Positions 58,658 to 64,000 of a stretch of DNA of 64,000 nucleotides are shown here, piece by piece. The notes under the pieces were generated by a model that searched no databases, was not told the origin of the DNA, and was given only the letters and a program-made list of their open reading frames with translations. The translations under genes were made by a program, and so were the position numbers. How positions within the stretch are numbered: position 1 is the stretch's first letter; each line of letters opens with the position of its first letter. The stretch is from Elephas maximus indicus (taxonomy: Eukaryota; Chordata; Mammalia; Proboscidea; Elephantidae), in assembly GCF_024166365.1 (NCBI RefSeq), contig NC_064825.1:99338480-99402479 (forward strand). Reading direction: 5' to 3'.

Positions 58658-60300
58658 CTTTTGGGGTTAGGACTAAAGAATTATGTTTTCTCTAAATCAC
58701 GTATTTCATCCAGTTTTAAGTGTTTATATAGAGTTATTCAGAAGTGTTCAGTCATCTTGTTTCTCTGTATCTGCATTCTTATTTATCTTGATTAAACTAG
58801 TTTGTGGTCTATCTTTTTTTATAGAACTGGCTTTTCATCTCTTCTACTGTAAATAATTATCCAAATATCCTTCTGTAAATGTGGGACCTGCCCCCATCTC
58901 TGTCCTTCAGCTAGCACTGGAAATAAATTTATTTAGCTATTTATATCCTTCCAGAGCCTTATATTAGCTACTTTTTAAAAACCTATTTAAATACAATTTA
59001 CACACCTTAAGTGCACAGTTTTAGCTTTGACAAATGGCAATAGCCATATAACCGGTTCCCCTATCAAGATATATATAGGACATTTCATCTCCTGAGAAAG
59101 TTTCCTTGTACTGCTTTGCGAACGCTTCCCCACCTCCTACCACAGGCAACTACTGTCCTGATTTTATCACTACAGATTACATGTCCTTATTTTATAGGTA
59201 GAAGTATACAGTATGTACTTTGTTTTATTTATTTTGCTCAGCTGGCCTCAGTTTTTAAAAGCCAGCCTACTTGCTCTGATTAGTGTTGTCCTCTGCAGTA
59301 AATCCAGCCTCTCTATGGGGAGGAATTGATAATGCCTATTTAAATGTTGAGAAAAAAAAAAAACACTTTTTTTTTTATTTAAATGTTGATCCTGTGGTAT
59401 ATAAAGGATTCTGGGTTGGGATTTATTTTCTTTCAGTGCATCGAAAATAACATTTCTCTCTCTTCTGGTTTCCACTGTTGCTGAAGTCAGCTTTTGGTCT
59501 ATTACTTTAAAGGTAACTCTTTTTGATGGCTGCTTTTAAGATTTTTTTTTTTTTTTTTTAACTTCACCATGATATATATAGGTGTGGATTTCCTTCTTTA
59601 TCCTAATTTTTATTTTTTGTACTTCTTGAATCCTTACTTTGGTGTCTGAGAATTATTGAGCACTGGTAAGACATTCAAATTTCTTCTGCTCCATTTTTCT
59701 CTTTTTTGGGGACTCCAGATGAGAGAAAGAGAGAGAGAATGTGTGTGCGTGTGTGTGTGTGTGTGTGTGTATACACATGTCTCATATCTTCTGTGTCTTG
59801 TCTTCATACCTCAGTTTAGAAAGTTTTTCAGCTTCTTCTTCCAGTTCATTAATTTTCTCTAGCTGTGTCTAGCTGTGTCTACTCTGGTGTTAAACCCTTC
59901 CATTGAGTCTTAGATTTTGGTCATTGTATTTTAACTTCTAAAATGTCTTGTTTTCTTTAAAAATTATTTTAATAACTTCCAATTTTCAAGCTTGGGTTTT
60001 ATCTCCTTGAAGAGAAAAACAATCATTTTACAATCTAATTCCAACAGCTGAAGCTCTGTTGGTCTTCTTTTGTCTATGCTGGTTTTTGTCAAACTGTTTC
60101 TTCATGTGCCTGGACTTTGTGTGGTATACTCTCTATTTGAAAAAATGATTTTAAAAAAAAAAAACCTAAGTCTAAGAACTGCTTCCAGAGAGTATTTGTT
60201 TACTTCTGCCAGGGACTTGGGGTTACCAACACATACACATCTTAATCCAGCTTCAGAGCTTGAGATTTTCTGGGCCATTATGTGACATGAAGCCAGACTT
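58658..60300 (-). mobile_element. Old L1 (L1M), AT-rich, minus strand
   Basis: It includes TTGACAAATGGCAATAGCCA, CCACCTCCTACCACAGGCAA and GAAAGTTTTTCAGCTTCTTC, all typical antisense L1M text. Homopolymer T runs occur at 59,541-59,560 and 59,370. Strongly diverged. Confidence 0.65.
59727..59770. repeat. (GA)n then (TG)n microsatellite
   Basis: AGAGAAAGAGAGAGAGAATG passes into GTGTGTGTGTGTGTGTGT. The open frame across it is repeat-derived. Confidence 0.92.
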
Positions 60301-60439
60301 CAGTCCATGCAAGGACTGTTCTTCTGCTGGTTCGCTCTTCCCCCTAGGGGTTCTGGGTTCAAGTGGGAGGTCCTAGGTTTAAATCCTGACCCTACTATGG
60401 AATCCTAGAAGCTACTTGTTTTCACTGAGCTCAGTCTTT

Positions 60440-60570
60440 CACTTCTAATTGAAGTAAGTATTTTTGTATCTTACATATGGGGAAACTGATGCCTAGATAG
60501 GGAGAGTAATTCTTTCAACATCCTACAGCCACGGAGTAACAATTTTGGAATAAACCTAGACCTCTCAAGG
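60440..60570 (-). mobile_element. MIR-like SINE, minus strand
   Basis: ATATGGGGAAACTGATGCCT and ATCCTACAGCCACGGAGTAA fit reverse MIR weakly. Confidence 0.5.
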
Positions 60571-60684
60571 CAACTTCTATCTAAGCTTTCGATTTTTTAC
60601 TTTGTATTTAGGGATCTATAACTCCAAACATCCCTTCCCCTACCATGTACATAAAGAAAACCCTACAATTCCTATGCACGTTTA

Positions 60685-60860
60685 CCATATTGAGAATGGA
60701 GAATTTGAATTAGGTTAGAGTGAGCACAGAAGAAGCAGGCGTATGGCAAAGGGAGGAAAGGCCAGAAGGGGAAGGCAGAGCTAGAAGGTCTTGTAGGGTG
60801 AATTTAATGACATTAAAAGTATCCTGTAACCTGGTATAAGCAGTACAGCCATGGCAGGCA
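60685..60860 (-). mobile_element. L2 fragment, minus strand
   Basis: GAGTGAGCACAGAAGAAGCA, TAGAAGGTCTTGTAGGGTGA resemble antisense L2. Confidence 0.5.
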
Positions 60861-61925
60861 TCCCAAATGTGAATAGGAGGCTATCTTTTTCCTAGTTCCC
60901 TTTCCATGTTGATTTTCCATCCCCAGCTTCTGATTAAGGTCTGTCTCTCACGCTGTGCAGGAGTCTGTCAGAACCAGCTAGGCTGGTCCTGAGTGTGGCT
61001 GGGGAGGTAAGTTAGAGGCTGAGAAATATTGAAACCAAGAATATAGCCAAGAAGACCCGAGAAGAGGGTTGTATGCTAAATACTAGACAACTTAGGGCTG
61101 AGGTTTAGGGGCATTATTCCTTTGTGGGATAGTGTTGTTTCCAATAGACTTTCCCCACAGAAAAGATAGGTCTCAGTTGAGATCCAACCTCTAGACTTCC
61201 TCCTGGCCTTGCCTCATATTTACTTTATTATCAGAAAACACACTTTACCAGGAAAGCACATTTCTTTCAGTTACTTACCTTGGCTCCCATATTCTGTTCC
61301 ATAAATCTGCTTGGAGAGGTTCTTCTAACTCCTTTAGCCTCCATTTTCCAATGGTCTGCTGGGTCACAGTGCCCTCCCAGCTCTCCTATTCTAACCTAAT
61401 CTCTGTTTTCTGTGTACCTGGAGTCCCTGGGCTGAGGGCTGGATGGGTGGAGGAGACTAGTGTGATTATGACAACAGCAAGGACTTGCAGGACAAGAAGA
61501 CCAAGAAAGCCCCTAAGTCACTCTGAATTGGAGTAACAGCTTAAATTCTGGGACTATGGGATGGTCTGGCTGGCACTATAGAGCTGGCATGTCTTTGATT
61601 TTGCTATTAAGGTAATGCAGGGCAAATACATTCAGTATACGAGAGCCCAGACCTGGGAGAAAGCAAAAGCCCCCTGGTAATAATAGCTTCTTGCCCATCA
61701 TAGGGAGGTTACCACCACCATCTTGGCCCTCCCAGAAGCATTCTTCAGGAGCAACCAGGATGATGGGTACTGCATTTTGGGAGGCAAAAACCAAAAGAAG
61801 CCCACCTGACCCCTGAATTGACTCCCTGGACAGTACCTGGACAGACAGTGTGTGAACTGCCTTCCTCCAGGATCAAAAGCCTTATTGAAATGAATGTCTT
61901 AACTTCTAGGGAACGGACTTTGTGC
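60861..61925. other. Single-copy DNA; no gene seen
   Basis: No named repeat or domain. Short frames only. Confidence 0.4.
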
Positions 61926-61940
61926 TAGAGCTAGGCTTTT

Positions 61941-62403
61941 TTTTTTTTTTTTAAGTTTTATTGAGCTTCAAGTGAACATTTACAAATCAAGTCAGACTGT
62001 CACATATAAGTTTATATACACCTTACTCCGTATTCCCACTTGCTCTCCCACTAATGAGTCAGCCCTTCCAGTCTCTTCTTTCGTCACAATTTTGCCAGCT
62101 TCCAACTCTCTCTATCCTCCCATCCCCCCTCCAGACAGGAGATGCCAACACAGTCTCAAGTGTCCACCTGATATAATTAGCTCACTCTTCATCAGCATCT
62201 CTCTCCTACCCACTGTCCAGTCCGTTTCATGTCTGATGAGTTGTCTTCGGGAATGGTTCCTGTCCTGGGCCAACAGAAGGTTTGGGGACCATGACCGCCG
62301 GGATTCCTCTAGTCTCAGTCAGACCATTAAGTATGGTCTTTTTGTGTGAATTTGGGGTCTGCATCCCACTGATCTCCTGCTCCCTCAGGGGTTCTCTGTT
62401 GTG
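61941..62403 (-). mobile_element. L1 3' end, 463 bp, truncated, with perfect 15-bp target duplication
   Basis: A poly-T start (about 16) at the left, then AAGTTTTATTGAGCTTCAAG, CCAGACAGGAGATGCCAACA and GGTCTGCATCCCACTGATCT. Flanked by TAGAGCTAGGCTTTT at 61,926-61,940 and 62,404-62,418. Only 3'UTR remains. Confidence 0.96.
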
Positions 62404-62559
62404 TAGAGCTAGGCTTTTGCTTATGGAAAAAATGGTTAGGCCAGGTATAAGGGCTCATATTTGTTCAATTTCTTTCTGAACTTTGTGTTCCTAACACTGG
62501 TAACTGAAGTTCTTTGTGTCACTGTTGATGAAAATTTGGCATCCTAAGTCAATACTTCG

Positions 62560-62735
62560 TACAACTTGGCAACATTCTTATGGTTGTGCCTCTCTTACTC
62601 ACTCACATTAGTTACCTATGGGCCAGGCACTGTGCTGAGGATATTGTGGTGAACATTGACCTGGGCAGATACTAAACAGAACAATATGAAGTGTTGTGAA
62701 AGAGAAGTAGAGGCTGCTATGGGGAACATCACAAG
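62560..62735 (-). mobile_element. L2 3' end, minus strand
   Basis: GTTACCTATGGGCCAGGCAC, TGTGCTGAGGATATTGTGGT, GAACATTGACCTGGGCAG. Confidence 0.7.
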
Positions 62736-62740
62736 CAGAC

Positions 62741-63311
62741 TGTCTTATGCTGGGTTCTCTAGAGAAGCAAAACCAGTAAAGTGTATAGATGTATATATAT
62801 AGAGAAATTTAGATCAAGGAAATGGCTCAGGCAGTCGTAGAGGCTGTAATGTCCTGAGTCCGTGGATCAGGAAAGAAGCTTCTTCTGATTCACGTAGCCA
62901 CAGGGGCTGGGGAAACCAAGATCGGCAGGCTGAAGAGCAGGGCTGTTGTTCACAGGCTGTGAAGATTGATGAATTCCAAGATTGGCAGGCAAGACAGCAG
63001 GTGAGCTGAAGTCCCAAGAACCTGAGGTCGGATGAACAGGAGTCAGCTGTAGGATCCAGAAAGAACAAAAGCCCCCAAGCCCTGCCTGAACAACTGTGCA
63101 CACTCGATGCAGGCCACATGCCCAAGGAAATTCCCCTTCAACTGGTTAGCTACTCATAGCAGATCCCATCATGGGGGTGATCACAGTACTCCCCATCATG
63201 GGGGTGATCATATATCAAATCTCAACAGGGAAGTGATCACAACATTATACAACTTCCAAAACTCTGAGACTCGTGGCCCAGCAAAGTTGATACACAACCT
63301 GAACCATCATA
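62741..63311 (-). mobile_element. Solo LTR (ERVL/MaLR-like family), minus strand, with 5-bp duplication
   Basis: TGTCTTATGCTGGGTTCTCT to CCTGAACCATCATA. Flanked by CAGAC at 62,736-62,740 and 63,312-63,316. Closely similar in plan to 24,461-24,992. No internal region; non-coding fossil. Confidence 0.82.
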
Positions 63312-63316
63312 CAGAC

Positions 63317-63589
63317 TGGGCATGATTTAGAGAGGTCTGCTAGGGTGTTCTGTACTTTAGATACTGGTGCCACAAACCTGTAAAAGAAATAACAAGATTT
63401 TATGTATGATGTTACTTAGGGGAAGAAAAATACTCAGAATACTAGCCTTTGGTAGAAGGGCATAAATCTAGATTTTTTAAAAAAAGGGTCTTGGTATCTA
63501 GGGATATAAGGATTGTCTTATAAAGGATTAGAGACAGCTATTAACTTCAAGTTTTCTTATGAATTCTTGCTTTCTGATTTTTTAATTGT
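63317..63589. other. Unassigned
   Basis: No repeat or gene recognised. Confidence 0.3.
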
Positions 63590-63720
63590 CAACTTTTTTT
63601 TCATTGTGGAAAAAATATGTATAACAAAACATTTGTCAGTTCAACAATTTTTGCATGTATATGGTGCAATGTGTTGTCATTTCTTTGAGGTCTTTAAGAA
63701 GGTATTTCTTGGTTTTACCT
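63590..63720 (-). mobile_element. L1M fragment, minus strand
   Basis: GTGGAAAAAATATGTATAAC and AAAACATTTGTCAGTTCAAC match antisense L1M 3' text. Confidence 0.55.
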
Positions 63721-63771
63721 AGTGCTTTGACTTCTTTTCAGAAGGAAGCACAATCTGAATAGTTTCTCCAG

Positions 63772-63945
63772 GTATAATCTCTGAACCAGTGACATCAGCA
63801 TCACCTGGGAACTTAGAAGAACTTGCAGTTCAGGCCCCAATCTAGACCAACTGAATCAAACCCTGGGGGCGGGGCCAACCACCTGTGTTCTAATAAGCCC
63901 TCCAATTGATGCTGATACACATTAAGGTTGGAGGACCATTTATCC
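63772..63945 (+). mobile_element. MER5A hAT element
   Basis: CAGTGACATCAGCATCACCT, GGGAACTTAGAAGAACTTGC, CCCTGGGGGCGGGGCCAACC, AATAAGCCCTCCAATTGATG. Near full length. Confidence 0.92.
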
Positions 63946-64000
63946 AGCCCACAGTTACCAGTGATGAGGCAGCTATAACAGTGAGCAGGCTGATGGCATT

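Noticed and set aside
1-64000. CRISPR arrays, operons, prophage or bacterial systems
   Set aside because: No regularly spaced repeats with unique spacers and no compact coding. All content fits mammalian repeat-rich nuclear DNA.

Overview
The window is vertebrate nuclear DNA from a mammal. Its repeats point to Afrotheria, most probably an elephant or another paenungulate. The main evidence is several dozen tRNA-related AfroSINE copies whose 3' ends match the 3' end of an RTE/BovB-like LINE that is also present, together with an L1 lineage that has its own 3'UTR. Older mammal-wide repeats (MIR, L2, MER5A, MLT-type LTRs, L1M) lie underneath. I found no host protein-coding exon I would defend. 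The longest open frames are L1 or RTE fragments or products of a pyrimidine-rich tract.

Layout: 1-2.8 kb, a probable L1 5' end, then an RTE inserted in an old L1. 2.8-13 kb, L2/MIR background with several SINEs and RTE 3' ends. 13.5-15.8 kb, a MaLR LTR carrying a SINE, a tRNA-Gly-headed SINE, and a tRNA-Ala pseudogene beside a SINE. 18-19.1 kb, a truncated L1 3'UTR. 19.1-22 kb, mostly single-copy DNA with a diverged 74-bp duplicated element that is not a recognised repeat, and a full-length U6 pseudogene joined to a SINE. 22-28.5 kb, SINEs, LTRs and MIRs. 28.6-33.2 kb, nested L1s on the minus strand. 33.5-35.1 kb, an LTR-like element whose internal simple repeat has become a roughly 960-bp CT tract. 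35-45 kb, L2/MIR, a triple SINE array at one target site, and RTE 3' ends. 45-50 kb, solo LTRs inside a MIR and inside a SINE. 50-55 kb, a SINE mosaic, a 33-nt U2 fragment with target-site duplications, and one old L2 broken by at least six insertions. 55-64 kb, SINE-in-SINE, L1/L1M fragments, a recent truncated L1, a solo LTR and MER5A.

The window gives a layered record of insertions: MIR/L2/MER5A first, then MaLR/ERVL LTRs, then RTE and AfroSINE, then the youngest L1s. The items most worth following up are the small-RNA/SINE junctions (U6 and tRNA-Ala), the reused target sites, the duplicated 74-bp element and the CT tract. I see no CRISPR array, operon, toxin or phage system; this is not a prokaryotic region. 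All family assignments are from memory of consensus sequences and were not computed.
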